The notes under the pieces: model-generated | What the model saw: only the letters and a program-made list of their open reading frames with translations | Database searches by the model: none | What the model was told of the DNA's origin: nothing | Part shown: positions 13,078-26,161 of the stretch, one piece after another | Numbering within the stretch: position 1 is the stretch's first letter | How the letters are laid out: each line of letters opens with the position of its first letter | Translations under genes and position numbers: made by a program | Assembly (NCBI RefSeq): GCF_020379485.1 | Contig: NC_063437.1 | Coordinates: 21,043,726 to 21,107,725 of the forward strand | Length of the DNA stretch: 64,000 bases | Direction of reading: 5' to 3' | Source of the DNA: Brassica napus | Lineage: Eukaryota; Streptophyta; Magnoliopsida; Brassicales; Brassicaceae

Positions 13078-13560
13078 TGATTTTATTATTTAGTTTTCAT
13101 GGAAGTTGTTTGGTTTGATTCTTTGTAATATACTGTATATCACATTCTTTGTATGTTCTATGTAAAAAGGTTATGCTAACACTCTATTTGATTTATCTAT
13201 TTGTTTTATGTTACACACTGATTTCTCGAGCTCTGTTTCATCAGTTGTATAACATACAAGGATGTGATAAAATTTATACAAACTTCTCGGAAACAAAGAA
13301 CTAAACTCAAAATAATATTGAATAGTACTATTTGATTATAATGAAGCAGCGATTACTCTTGGATTTGAATCTGAGAAATCGCTGACATAACCCAGACGAT
13401 CTTCTCCTTAAGTCATACGACTCAATCCAAATCCATAAGCTGACTAACTATGAAGAAAACAACAAGGATTTATAAAAAGACTATAACTGAAACAGAGTTT
13501 ATTATTTTAATTATCTCGTGCTACGTCACCAGAAATGTTACAGATTTGATTCCTTTCTGT
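13078..13560. other. Shared 3' region of convergent genes
   Basis: Holds the 3' UTRs and poly(A) signals of the DUF946 gene (plus strand) and the MFS gene (minus strand). No additional ORF or repeat seen. Confidence 0.5.
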
Positions 13561-16285
13561 TTATTCTAGTAGCAACGGTTGGCAAAGAGGCTTTAGTATT
13601 GTGCCATCAAGTTCCATAAAATACGTGACAACGACTCCAATAAAAGAGCATACAGCTGGGACAAGTCCTAATCCATATCTTGTCACCGAAAAGTCAAAAC
13701 TATGTGTGCTGGTTACGACATCTTCGGGTGAAGTCCCGTCTGCACAATATATCCAAATCACACGTCCATCAACAATTTTATCCGAGTTGAGATAATATTA
13801 GTACCTAAGAAGAAAACTTACTTTTGTGTGACTGAAGAACATATAAAGCAATGCCACATGACATTTTATCTAAGAAACTTAAAGACCCACAAACGAAAGC
13901 ACATCCACCTAGTTCTGAACCAACCAACACACTCTGCATACTAATTGCAGTCACCTGTAAAGATTAAGATTAGTCAAAAGATATGTTAGAGTTTCCTTAC
14001 ATCACATAAAGACATCAGATATAGTAGAGGAATGTCTTACCAGAATCAATGCATTTGCTATGCCGATTAAGACAGAGATCGCATACATGAAAGAGTTAAT
14101 GCTTCTTGGCAAAAAGAGGACAGATACACCGCAGAACATCCAAATGATACCACCAGCACAATAATAGGCCTTTAGGCGTTTCCCATTCCAAGGAATCTCC
14201 TACATTAATGGGAATATATAGTTACATTACATAAAGGTTTTAACAATGTTTAAGAAATCGCTAAGCGGTAGTTAAACGTTTTATATGCGATTATTGATTA
14301 TGTAGGTGTCTAAATCGATTTTTTGAACGCCTAAGCCTTTTTTTTAAATCGTTTTAGAAAAATTGTTTTTGTCCACTTTTCCAGCTAAATCCATTTTTAG
14401 AACACTTGTTTTTAGAGATGGGGAAGACGAATAAGGTTTGAACTTCTTGTATACCTGAAGCATAACCGACACAACGAAGCTGCAGATATAGATTATTGCA
14501 GGAATCTGAAAATGAAAACATTGGTTCAGACAGGATCTCTGTACTTTCCGATTGCCTCTTTTGAGGAAGAATTAATGATAACTATTATTAAAAAAAAAGT
14601 TCGATGATCAACAGAGATACTTCTTTCACTTACCAGAGCTTTAGCGGATTGAGCCATTTGCAAGTCATCAATAACAAAGAATGCAAGATATGCCTGTGGA
14701 TATAAATGTAATCCAGGAATGTGAGTATTAATATAGATAGAAGAGAAGCAAGAAAGTGAGAAACGATACATAAACTAACCTGGGAAACATTCAAGACTAG
14801 TCGTGTGAGGAGATAAACCATAGCGACTTGATAATATAGAATTTTACGGAACCAATAGGCCCATGGTATTCTTGCTCGGTTAGTTTCCCTTAGAGTTATA
14901 CGCAGCCTTTGAACATAAAAAGAAGACCAACTCATTTTCAATAATAATATCATCTAACCATGCATGAAACTTTGGTTAAAGTTGATTTAAGCATTTTAGA
15001 GAAATGTTTGCATTACCGTGGTTCTTTTGTCCCCATAAGAAATACGACCACAAAGCAGCAGCCAACGGTAATGCATGAATAAGCAATCCAACGATACTAT
15101 AGACTTAAAGACAGGCTAATTAGAATCATATCTACAGGCATTAACTCTGGCGTATATAAAAACAATCGCGTATAAGGCTATAAAAAACACAAACCTGTGA
15201 TTCAGTGTTTTCTTTTGTATCAGCCTTGCTGACACCAAATACAACTAAAGCAATCGCGTATAAGGCTAAATTAGCAACCTGAAAACACACAGTCCAAGGA
15301 AAAGTCAAGAACTAAAAAAAATAAATAATAATAATATATATAAGAGCCATAATAAGACTATAGGGGAAAGAGCTGACCATGCTAAACGCATTACGAGAGC
15401 TTGTTAGTGCTACTCTGCTTGTTGAGTTCAGTGTAATGTAATTGACCATAGCCCTAAAGAGTAAAGATATGAAAATGAATACTTACTGATGTTAACCTAA
15501 AGAGAAGATAAAATGAAGAAAAGAGAAGAGTGTTTTACATGTGGGAAACCTGAGTAGCTGCCCATCCTATATTGAAGATAGCTGCAAACATGCTGTACGA
15601 TAATGTTTCTAGCGTTAAAGAGTTACTATGGAGGATAGTACAAGGCAAACACCCGCCAAAAACCGATGAAAATGAGATAGCCACTAATAGGGACCCTGCG
15701 GCGTGCCAGATTTTGAAATGCCCAAATCTATCAATCTGCATGTTAAGAAGACAGTGATGTGACAATATTTACATTAACTGAAACCAACATAGCCGTAAAA
15801 TGACATGATTACTAAGAGAACCTAAATGTCCGAAAAGAGTTGCTTGAACACATTATAGCAATTACCAATAAAGAGATGGTTATTGAAACCAAAACAAACT
15901 CTCACAACAAAGAAACTAAACCCAAAGTTTGTGTTACTCAAAAGATTCAAGCTTATAAAGAAGTTACCGATTCACCAACGAAGACAGTAGCAAAACCATC
16001 AGCAACTTGACCAGAGAGCATGACGATGGCAGCATCCCTACAGAACAAACAAAAAACTACATTTGATGATCTCACTAGTAGGAATGGATTTTATGTGAAG
16101 AGTTGACTTACAAACCTTGGGGAGAGACCAATCTGAGTCAAGAACAGGAGAAGGTAAGTGAACCAACAAGAAGCAGTAATGTCATTGAGCATATGCCCAA
16201 CTCCATAGTAAAACACAGACAACCTTCCAAGTGGTTTTGTGAATGATACCTCTTCACTCTCTCCAACAATAACCAATGACGCCAT
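13561..16285 (-). CDS. Major facilitator superfamily transporter, GPH/MFS_2 (MFSD12-like), 12 exons
   Basis: Polytopic membrane transporter of the MFS_2 (PF13347, glycoside-pentoside-hexuronide type, MFSD12-like) group; substrate unknown. Exons in transcription order are 16285-16116, 16037-15968, 15735-15539, 15453-15378, 15278-15195, 15096-15017, 14906-14780, 14693-14634, 14505-14455, 14199-14041, 13954-13822 and 13739-13561. Phases join cleanly to 461 residues. The start is MASLVIVGE at 16285; an in-frame codon just upstream is TTG, not ATG. Family blocks seen are YGVGHMLNDITASCWFTYLL (first helix), the GQVADGFATVFVGE loop typical of the group, DRFGHFKIWH, and several hydrophobic segments consistent with about 12 helices. 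Arabidopsis counterpart by position is probably At2g44280. No lesion seen. Confidence 0.9.
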
Positions 16286-18034
16286 CAACCAATCGTTTAT
16301 GTTCTTCTTGCTCCACTATTTAATTGAATATTAACGACGGAAGAAGAAGAATATATATATAAGCAAAAATATACAGCATTTAGTAAAAATAATATTACTA
16401 CTATTAAATAGAAAATTTAAACGATCGTGGAGAAACAGGGGAGATAAAATTAAATAGTCTGCGAAATCATGCTGTCATCATTTGTTCTTATTACAGGTTT
16501 TTCGACATAAATTAGTTATTCACTGTTCCTCGTACTTCCTAGTTTTTTCTTTTTATCGTACTTCCTAGTTTGCCTAATGTTTATGTTATATTCGGTAGCC
16601 AAATTATCTACAATTTAGTTGGCAATATAACCAAAAACTATACGAGACTGAAACGTAACTCGTCTCGTATTTTGCATCATACAAAAGAAACTTGTCATCA
16701 ACGTTTCTCATTATTCATTACTAGCTTCTGAAAAGGTTATTTAACAAAATTCGTGTGATTAAATCGTATTTGATATCAGCTATATGATTCGTAAATGCAT
16801 GTCTGCTTCCTTCCTGGTACGCAGTTAATGTTCATATTGACGAGAATACGATTGTACTGTTATTTAGAATCGTCGTGAACATAAAAATTCACATGAAAAC
16901 ATTATGCATCTTCTTCTCTTTTTGTTTTCAAGCCCTTATTTTCAAAACATTACACTACACATAGCACATCGTCAAGTACAAGGAAAGAATAGAATACTTT
17001 TCCTAAGGAGCATTATTATTTTCTGCGATATTATGAAATTCAAACGGTCAAACCTAACATGGGAGCCTGCATGGATGTATTTTTGTACTTCTTCCCAAAA
17101 AAATTTCTTATAGTAAGTACTTATGCTATAATATTTTTAGATTCTTTTTAGTTTTTTTAAATTATATAAAATATATATGAAAATGATCAATAAACAAATT
17201 CTTAAAATTTAAGCAATATTTATGATTAAAGAACACATAATTAGATATTTTGACAATCTCTTTAGACTAATAATTTTTTTTCTATGTTTATATGTCGTTT
17301 TCCAAATATTTTTGATGAACTTTGAACAATTAATCTTTCCTTTTCATGGTTTATTTGTGATTATGATTTTTTGTTTTCTTTATTGTATTTTTGTTGTGAT
17401 CTGTCATTATCCATAATTTCTTAAATAGAAATCTAAGAGCATCTCCAATTGTACACAAAACTTTACTCTATATTTCACTTTAAAATAGAGTAACTCTATT
17501 ATAAATTTGAATTTGTTTTAATGGTTCACTCTATAATTGAGTTATTTTTATAATAGAATGAAATATAGAGTAATGTTGCTTTTTCACTCTATAAGTACTC
17601 AACTAGTTAGATGATGTCAGATTTTATAAATAAAAGAAAATTATATTCACTAAATTATAAAATTGTGATAAACTCAAATGTTATGTATTAAAAGCATGTT
17701 TTGCTATTATATTATTTATATATATCATTTTTATACGAAGCTAATGATAATATTACAACACTACGAAGAAATGGGCAATGAGTTCGAATGTTTTTTTTTT
17801 GAACTGAATGAGTTCGAATGTTAGCCATCGTTTACGTAACCTTTGAGCGTAACTCGTACCTGGCAAAAGAGATTGTCCGACCATGGTTGTTACCATCGTC
17901 GGTTCTTGCGGTTGGAGACATGCTGGGGTTCAGGGGCCGATCCAATGGCCATTTACTATTTTCGTTTTGGATGGGCTTTTTCTTCTTCAAGATTTTGGTG
18001 AAAAATTAAAATTCGATATTTTTGAAAAATATTT
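16286..18034. other. Intergenic region, MFS promoter and MITE-like debris
   Basis: The first few hundred bases are the upstream region of the MFS gene. The rest is AT-rich. No coding gene is supported. A MITE-like patch is listed separately at 17437-17600. A duplicated AATGAGTTCGAATG lies at about 17777-17820. Confidence 0.5.
17437..17600. repeat. MITE-like remnant with GAGCATCTCCAA end and internal inverted repeat
   Basis: Starts with GAGCATCTCCAA, the same terminal sequence as the complete element at 49432-50519. Inside, ACTCTATATTTCA (near 17465) is found inverted as TGAAATATAGAGT (near 17560), so the segment can fold. I could not find the matching right end (TTGGAGATGCTC), so it appears degenerate or truncated. 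Confidence 0.4.
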
Positions 18035-18116
18035 CGTCGCCTGAGAGATTCGAACTCTCGCGGGGAAACCCCATGTACTTAGCAGGCACACGCCTTAACC
18101 ACTCGGCCAAAGCGAC
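18035..18116 (-). tRNA. tRNA-Ser (anticodon GCU)
   Basis: On the minus strand, an 82-nt cloverleaf. The acceptor stem is GTCGCTT paired with AGGCGAC, with discriminator G. The D arm is GGCCGAGTGGTTAAGGC. The anticodon loop contains CTGCTAAGT with GCT as anticodon. There is a long variable arm (ATGGGGTTTCCCC) typical of class II serine tRNAs, and the T arm is GAGAGTTCGAATCTCTC. No intron. A pol III T-run follows on the minus strand downstream of 18035. Intact and probably functional. Confidence 0.95.
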
Positions 18117-18787
18117 GTTTTGTTAGACACTGAAATTATACTTTAATGTTAAAACTAAAATAGCTTCTTTTGCAGATTTACAAAGGCTCTCAAATGATAA
18201 TCCATAGTCTGAGAATAATTTATAAGAAACTAGAGAAAATTCTGATTTAAAAACTACTTCTCAACCACCACTTCTTCGATGTCCTCTTCACAGTCAATAC
18301 TAGCGACGGAGGAGACAACTAACTGGAGCTACTGCAGGTTGCGGCTAGTGGATGCCATTATATTCTGTGATTTTGACCATATCACCTTGATGTAATATAC
18401 ATTTCCAAATCTATATGCATTTACACAGTTTTGAAATGTTTTTTCACATATTAATTTCTTAATAATATTTTTTTCTCTTTATAATGAGTTTTTCAATTTA
18501 AATTGCATGAAAATTAAAACGTTACAGGACTTTCTTCAATTAGCTAAAGTGGCCCAAATACACATATTAGTAGAGAACCAATAAATAATGTGAGAATACA
18601 AAATTTCTTAATGAATAGTTAATTTCTTATATAAACAAACTCGTATTTACAAATTACACTGGACATGTTTATTGAGTGAAACCTAAATTAATGAACTCCA
18701 CTCTCTCTAGTTATTTAAATCGACGAATGATATGGTTTCTAGTTCATGCCCCCATTCACATACATTTTGCATTCAAAAGTTGGCATA
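18117..18787. other. Intergenic spacer between tRNA-Ser and Helitron
   Basis: AT-rich, with no ORF of note and no recognised repeat boundary until the Helitron 5' end at 18788. Confidence 0.4.
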
Positions 18788-21700
18788 TCTAACAATACTA
18801 AAAGCAGCATATCAAGCCTTCTAAACGCATCCACGTCACCTTGAAAAATTAACCAATCAGAACACTTTATTTTGACACATCATCGTGGACTGTTAAAATT
18901 ATAATTTGGCCCACCAAACCTATGTCGACAAATCGTGTTTCGTAATCCTGACTTTTCCACTCCGTCTTCTCCAATCTCCTTTTTCTGCTCAATCAATGAC
19001 AATCTTTATACTCATCTTGGATGTTTTGTTCCACCTCTCCTTGATCCTCTTCCTATATATATAGTGGTATGTCTAAACCTAAATACATCCAGAATCAAAA
19101 AACCTAACGAGAATCGTAAGAGGGATGGCTCCGGCTGAGACCACCGTCGTACCGCTCCGGCTCCACTTTCAGGAGCTATTTATTACGGCATTCAACAAAA
19201 TTTTCCCACTACTTGATCTTCGATTCAACTTTCCTAGCTTCTACACCACTTTCACAAGGTGTATATATACACCAACAACGAGTCATCCCATTCCCCACAT
19301 ATTTTTGTCTCGCACTTTCACTTTTGTCCATTAAAGGATCAACTATCCCAGAGATTAAAAATCTCAGAGCTTCACAAATCTATCAAGAGTTAAGATTTCA
19401 TCAATGGAAGAAGTATCTCCGGCGGTTGCTTTGCTTTCCCAGAAACCCATATGGAATTCGCAGGGATCATGGGAATCATGTTGGGTAAAGGCTACTGCTA
19501 CATCCAATACTCAACTAAAGATTCCCACAGCTTCGATTCGTTTCCGTAGACTTCGTGTTCTGTTTCTGGGTCTCATGTAGCTCAATATATAAAAGTTTTG
19601 TTCTCTCGGATCAATTCACCCAACTTAATCATCATCATCAGAGATAGTCGCTGATATCGCTACCGGATAAGAGATTAACGGCTCAGACGAGAGAACGACG
19701 TTTGAGAAGAATATGATCAGCAAACAGAGAACAGGAGTCTGTTTGACTTCAAGAGTGTGCCTTTGAAGGGTGTGACATCGATCAGTGGAAGATGATGTCT
19801 CCGATATACCCAGAATCCTTCAGTCTCCAACTAATTCGTTAATACATGGTCGTTTCAATCCTCAATCAACTGCTCATTTCTTCGGTGTCTTCAACAGCCC
19901 TGGAGGATCACAGGTAAAAAAAAGTCAATCGATCTCCTCTGTAATTAGATCTGATCATTGCAAAAATCTCGGAGTTTTTGATTGGAATCTTTGGGTTGTG
20001 TTGTGTATGTAATGAACTAGGACGAACTAATGCAGAGAGAGGAAAAGCTAGGAATAAGTACATTAAGGAGAGTTTTGACATTGGGGTCCATGTCCAGAGA
20101 TCAGAAACTAATACATGGACTTTAACAATACATATATTTCAGGGAAGCGAGCCCGGCAAGTTAGGAAGCGTTTGCGACAAAAAGCAACAAACACGAGTCA
20201 CCAAGGCATGTTTCTTATGGAATACTTCTTCAAAACCATTTGAGAACAACCATAATCCCTGCACTGCGTCACTATTTGTTTTTCTGTTAAGCAGCAGTGT
20301 AGTCTCATTCTCTCTTCCTTCATGTCTTCATCTTTGCTTGCTTCAGCTCTTCTTCTCCATTTGCTGCTGCTACTTTGTATTTGCATATCAAGAAAAAAAG
20401 CAATCTCCAAATCTTTTTGTTGCAGAAATGCAAAAAAGTTATAATTGCTTTCATCAAACTGCCCATACTAGATCAGTTTCCAAGCGCATTTGGGTATGTT
20501 CCTTATTCTAGCCAGCATGACTCAAAATTTCATCCCAGTGGCATTGTTTCTTTCTAAACTACAGTCTCTTCAAGTTGGACTGTGTCATCAGACCTGTGCA
20601 AATGATAAATGGTCGAATAAGTGGAAAAGGTTTGCATGGGCATCAGAAGAAACATTGCACCAATAGATCTTAATAGACAAAGCAACACTTCAGGAATGCA
20701 TGGATTAATACTGAAGGAAAAATCTCCAGAGCTCAACTTAAAATAGGATAGAACTTTCCGAGCAACTGTTGTTGTTACAAGAAACTGGTTTCCTTGGCTA
20801 TTGTTACAGGTAACTAGACCTTCGCTTAGCAAAAACACCCTCAAATTATGATATACCTCAAAACTAAACTGCAAAGAAAAACAAAAATCTCAAAAATGAT
20901 AGGACAAAGCAGCTAGGCCAACAATAAATTGACCGAGAAGAGAACACAACAACAACACCAACATGTCTAATGTCAGATTGTCAGTCCTTGAGTCAATGTA
21001 ACGCTTCCCTTCACCGCGTTTTTTTTTTCCGCAGCAGCACTAATGCTCTCCTTCTTATTCTGCATCAAAGCAATAAGCACATGCTAATGGTCAATAAAGA
21101 GACATTAAAATTCATTACAAAGGATAAGTTAAACATGAAAAGCTATGAGAAACCTTATCACGTTACTTACAGATGATCTATGTTTCTTGACTTTATTGAC
21201 ATTGGTATTGCTCTTTGACATCTTGGTAATAGTATCTATGCTCACAAGAACATATGAAGGTTCATGAGCAATAAACAAGTACGCATCTTTGTATGAGTTT
21301 ACAAAAAGACATCAACACACCTAAAGACATGTCTATTTTCTTCTCTGTGAGAGAAACTGTCTCTGTAGTAATAGGTATTTTGGTCAAAATTGTAATCAAA
21401 TTAATAAAAATCGGAAGCGAAACTAAGTCAAACATATGATAATATTTATTCACTTTTAAATTACTCTTAAAATATAAATCAATAACTAAAAAATTGTAGT
21501 AAAAATACATAGCTATACAATAACAAGTTTTTTCTTTAAAAAAGCAATAATATAGTTTTAAAAATAAATAACTAGAGATTCAGGAAATAAAAATATGATT
21601 ATATATCATAGTAAAGCATATCACTACAAACTGAAGTAACTAAATCAATCATTGTGAAACCAATCCTTTTGTTTATGGTTTAAAGAAGAAAAGACAAACA

Positions 21701-22166
21701 ATATAAAGACGCACAACAATTTCTCTGACCTGAATCATCGGTTTCTATAAGACTTTCTATTATGCTTTCAACAGACGACTTCTCACACCAGCATATGCTC
21801 TACAAACAACCAAGAACGTTAATTCTCTTAAAGTAACAAAGAATTAATTTACAATGTGTGGTTATTTCAGCATTTCAAGTTTTCAACAAAAAAAAATATA
21901 TTTAAAACATTGACGAAAAAAGCATGATGAAGATATAACAAACACTATTTCAACCAAAATATTAGAGTTATCAAAATAGATGATATGTAGAAATGTATAA
22001 TTGTAATAATAAAAATTTGAGTGTCGTATAATTGTAATTTTTGGCATTAAAGTTTAAAGATTATTTACAATTTTACTAAATTAAACATTTTGAAATGTTC
22101 AATAAATTTTTGATATAATATATTCTTTCAGTCAATAATCCGCCCGTAGGGCGGGCCAAACTCTAG
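18788..22166 (+). mobile_element. Non-autonomous Helitron, 3.4 kb, plus strand
   Basis: The 5' end reads TCTAACAATACTAAAAGCAG after a host A. The 3' end has a near-perfect hairpin CCGCCC-GTA-GGGCGG at about 22140-22154, a short spacer, then CTAG at 22163-22166 followed by host T. These are the canonical Helitron termini. The interior has no complete Rep/helicase ORF. From 18940 to 20560 it has short open stretches with higher GC (for example the MAPAETTVVPLRL ORF at 19125-19334), which could be captured or element-specific transcribed sequence. None shows a domain I recognise. Confidence 0.85.
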
Positions 22167-22167
22167 T

Positions 22168-24324
22168 AAGTAGAACGAGTCCTCCAGTCCGCGTAAGAGC
22201 ATTAAAAATAATGACTACAAAGATTTTGCTCCCCCTAGATTTATAATAATTGAAAATACAGCTATTTAGCAAAATATCGAATCTCTAAGATTTATATAAC
22301 CAAACACGCTAATATCAAACACACTTTCATATTTATAGATGACAATAAATAAGCTTTGACTTATAAAATTGATTTATGTTTAAGTTAAATATTAAAAATT
22401 AATTATGACCTCTCCTTATAAATTACAACCAAATGTATTGCTTACAAGAATTAACAAAACATGGTCAAAATCACATAATATAATGATATTTCGTTTGTTT
22501 TGTTTAAAAAAAAAAGAAGGTATTTCGCATGAGTAAAAGCTGAATTTTTACACTTTGGCCAGAGATATAAAGAAAGGTTGTAAACTCATAGACTTAAGAG
22601 ATTTTTTGGTTTAGTCTGTATGTGATTTTGTAGAAATAATAGCGCATATTGATAAATATGCAACACTTGCTTTAGCCTTTGTTTGTGAATTGTGGTGACA
22701 TAAGTCCATCCCTACAAGTCATGTATTTGTAACGACTTGAAAGTAAAATATTTTCGGAAGACATCTCGATATATAATCTGCATTTCAGTCCGGACTCCGA
22801 ATATCCATATATATGATCTAAATTGGGTTTCTGAAATAAAAATAAAACACAACTTACGTCAAGTCAACGGAGGTTAAATCCACCCTGTCGCTCTTGTTTG
22901 CTCCTTTGGCAAAACAAAAGTCAACTACTATTTTAGGTGCTTGAAACTTTTTAAAAGGTTTGTATATTATTTTTCCTTTTGTAAAAATGTCAGCTTTTCA
23001 GTGCAAAATTTTAAATAACCAGTTTACTAGAAACAAAAAACAACGGGAAGACATGTTTCCTTAGGGTTTTTTAAACACCATGACATATATATATATGCGT
23101 CGACACCTCAGACATGTGTAGATGAATGAGCTCACGAATATATTTATATATGTATATGTCTAAGGAGTTTATATATATGTAAGTGTCTAAATACATAGAG
23201 ATGTGAACCAATAAGATATTTATAAACTATTTAAGTGTGGTAGATTAGTTTGATTGGTTAAGGTAAACTATTTTTGGTTAATCAAGTCGGATTTCAACCT
23301 AAATAAGATGATATTAAGACTAGTAATCTGAATCTAGCACTGGAACTTTCACTTTTATTACCTTGTAGTATGGTTTAATGGTTTTTGTTATTACATCATC
23401 AATTTTACCAAAAAAAATTATTATTACATCATGAAATCGAAGCAAATTAACTAAAAGTAGGATTATAACTATGTCGGTTTTCAAGTGACAGTTTCCTGAG
23501 TCAGATTTTGACCCCACAAATTATAGAAATCAGTATTAAAACTGCATAAGATTTGAATATTTGAATATTGTTATAATTTATAACAAAATTAAATTCTAAA
23601 TACGATGTCATTAGCCAACATAATATATGAATCATTTAAAGATGCAGAAACGCCATATAGCATACCAATTAATTAGCAGTGGCAATTAGACAGTAATAAC
23701 ACTTGTAAAGAGAAATATACATATACCGATAAGTCTGATATACATACATAGTATAAAAACTGAAACAGCATCATAATTAATTAGTTTTCATAACTACATG
23801 CCGACAATAACACCTTTTCACGCTCCAAAAAATTCAAATTAGTTTTGTTTTTTTTGAAACAAAAATCAAATTAAATTGTGACCAAAGATATGGTTCATGC
23901 TACCTCTATGCATATGTACTTAAATGATATGTATAGTATTTTATAATAGTATAGTTTAGATTTCTCGTCAGTTGGTTGGTTGATAACAAATTCCTCGTAA
24001 AATAAAACTAAAAATGTTCTCATATAATACACTTAGACTTTATTTAAATCAAGTTGGTGTGTGTCATGGAGGGCAGGTCCATAGGTGTTTCGTCCAACAC
24101 ATTATTTACCATTTTGATATTCAAGTTTGTTATTAATAAAATGTTTTTTGACTAACCAACAACCCTATACTTGAAAATTCTACATAAATATATATAACCA
24201 ACCGCCGCAGTATTATTCCACGACTTGCCAATTATTTTTGTTCAAACAGCACATTTCACAAAAGAAAACACATCTGATCTTTTCTCATTCGTTTATAACT
24301 TTTCTCGTCTGTGTTTCTAGTTTT
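22168..24324. other. Intergenic region and VQ promoter
   Basis: AT-rich DNA, no gene supported. In the Arabidopsis interval I recall lipid-transfer, EF-hand and RING genes between the MFS and VQ genes; none is visible here. A TATA-like CTACATAAATATATATAACC lies at about 24180-24199, some 130 bases before the VQ start codon. Confidence 0.5.
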
Positions 24325-24882
24325 ATGGTGAGAGAATCAATGGAGGTTACTCAATATCATCAAGGTAATTTTAATAAAGGTTCGAGTTCTAGGGTTTCCA
24401 TGAACAAGAATTCACAAGTAATATCCAAGATCAAGCCCAAGATTCGCATCATCCATATATTCGCACCGGAGGTCATCAAGACCGACGTCAAAAACTTCCG
24501 TTCACTCGTACAAAGTCTAACCGGAAAACCAGCAGCCGTAGAGGTCAAAACCGGTAAAAGGAGTGCCAGACCGAGAATTCCCACGTCTCAAGAACCGGTT
24601 TGCGGAGATCATCAGCCGGTTAACAGGCGTACTAGTTTCACCGGTTTATTAGCAAACGGTGGAAACCATGAGGTAAAAGAAGAATGGGGATCCGGTGATC
24701 AGAATACTAGGAACACAAACACTTACTTTGACCTAGAAGGTTTGATCCAAGATGTTGGAGAAGATTACTTCTCTTCGTTTCCTATGAGATCTTCTCCTTC
24801 TTCTTCACAAGTTGAAGGGTTCACCTTCAGCAACAACAACACCAGCAACTGCTTCGATACAAAGGGTCACAATATTTCATAA
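24325..24882 (+). CDS. VQ18: VQ-motif transcriptional cofactor, intronless
   Basis: VQ proteins bind WRKY and other transcription factors in the nucleus through the FxxxVQxxTG core. Here the core reads FRSLVQSLTG at residues 58-67 of a 185-residue protein, preceded by a basic segment (KIKPKIRIIHIFAPEVIKTD). A short acidic Phe/Ser-rich C terminus includes DYFSSFPMRSSPSSS. There is no intron, as usual for plant VQ genes. The start MVRESMEV is the first ATG of the frame; a second in-frame ATG 15 bases later is an alternative. Position immediately upstream of citrate synthase matches At2g44340, which I recall as VQ18, reported with VQ26 to act on ABI5 in abscisic acid signalling. The paralogue name is inferred from synteny. 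Confidence 0.85.
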   Translation: MVRESMEVTQYHQGNFNKGSSSRVSMNKNSQVISKIKPKIRIIHIFAPEVIKTDVKNFRSLVQSLTGKPAAVEVKTGKRSARPRIPTSQEPVCGDHQPVNRRTSFTGLLANGGNHEVKEEWGSGDQNTRNTNTYFDLEGLIQDVGEDYFSSFPMRSSPSSSQVEGFTFSNNNTSNCFDTKGHNIS

Positions 24883-25651
24883 GTAACCAAAGGTTTTATC
24901 TTCTAGCTAGGGTTTCTCTGATCCTTCAATCACATTGGTTGATGAGATCTAATCGTTTGGGGAATGAAAGCAAGCGAAAATTGTCATGTTTTTGGGATTT
25001 TCATTTTGATGGGTATGATGAGAAACTGAAACTTTTGGTAGACTGACTTTGCCAAGGTTGAGGGTTGTAATGGAGAGTTTAATTTATGTGCAGTCCTTCT
25101 CGGAGAAGTGACTGTATCTAATCGTCGTGGGTAAAAAACCCCAAGTTATTTTGATATGTAACTTCATTGATGTGCTACTATTGGATGTGTAATAATTCTT
25201 GGTGTGTGTGCTTGATTATCTGTTGTATTGTTGGACAAAAGTTTGTATGGTTAGAACAGAGAATGACTAGCTAGTGTTTCGTTGTTATAGATAATCGAAT
25301 GTGTTACATATCAATGGTTAACTTACTCAAACATACTTTAAAATGTGAGGAATTTAACTTACATTTACACATACATACATTTCAGCACAATATTTCGTCT
25401 TCTTGGCTAAAAATAGTTTTTACTAATTCAATTTTTTTATAGAAATTTGAAATTCAACACCAACTGTTACAGTTTGTTTCATCCTCTTTGTTATACCAAA
25501 ACAATAGGTCAATATTCGGTACATGGAATTTTGGCAACATATTTAACCGGTTATAGTTCAAAAAAACATTTAACCGTTAAACCAAAAAAAACTTGTAATA
25601 TAAAAATATAGAAAACACGTATATATTCATCATCTTAACCATATGGAAATT
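24883..25651. other. VQ 3' region and intergenic spacer
   Basis: The first 350 bases are the likely 3' UTR of the VQ gene. The rest is AT-rich up to the target duplication of the nested MITE. No other feature seen. Confidence 0.4.
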
Positions 25652-26152
25652 TGTCCCAAAAAAAGATAAATTCCTTAGAATAACCTTTTTAAAGTTTTTG
25701 TCACAAAAATAATCAATGAAAAAATGACCAAAATAAATTTTATTAAAAGATAAAAATATATTTTTACCCTATAATTAACTAATCTATACTTAGGGTTTAG
25801 AGTAAAAGGTGGTGTTTTGGAGATAGAGTTTCAAATTTAAAAAACAAAAAATAAATATTAAAATTTTCAAAATAAAATGAAGCTATTTGGTCATTTTATT
25901 TCTTGAGTGCTATCAGTGGCGGAGCCACGTTATGTAACAAGGGGGCAACTGCCCCCAGTACTTTTTCAAAATCCTGTGTAAAACATGAGTAATTTTAGTT
26001 ATGCCCCTGTGTTTATAGCAAATTTATCCCTAAATCTATAAGTAATTTTAGCTATGCCCCCAACAAAATATTTCTCTACATCCGCCCCTGAGTGCTATTT
26101 TTGTGACAAAATTTTAAAAAGGATTATTTGAGATAATTGTCAAAAACAAAAA
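25652..26152. mobile_element. Long-TIR MITE (Mutator-like) with 9-bp target duplication
   Basis: Inverted arms of roughly 80 bases. The left arm includes CCTTTTTAAAGTTTTTGTCA..AAATGACCAAA, and the right arm contains its complement TTTGGTCATTTT..TGACAAAATTTTAAAAAGG. ATGGAAATT flanks both ends (25643-25651 and 26153-26161), a 9-bp duplication as made by Mutator-type transposases. No ORF. The right arm is interrupted by the hAT MITE at 25914-26090. Confidence 0.8.
25914..26090. mobile_element. hAT-type MITE, 177 bp, nested in the preceding element
   Basis: Terminal inverted repeats CAGTGGCGGA and, on the complement of the right end, CAGGGGCGGA. It is flanked by a perfect 8-bp duplication AGTGCTAT (25906-25913 and 26091-26098), the hAT signature. 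It sits in the right arm of the long-TIR MITE, so it inserted later. Confidence 0.85.
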
Positions 26153-26161
26153 ATGGAAATT

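Noticed and set aside
19978..20511. 177-codon open frame inside the large Helitron
   Set aside because: Contains long Ser/Leu/Phe low-complexity stretches typical of translated pyrimidine tracts, with no homology I recognise and no start context. Treated as element interior.
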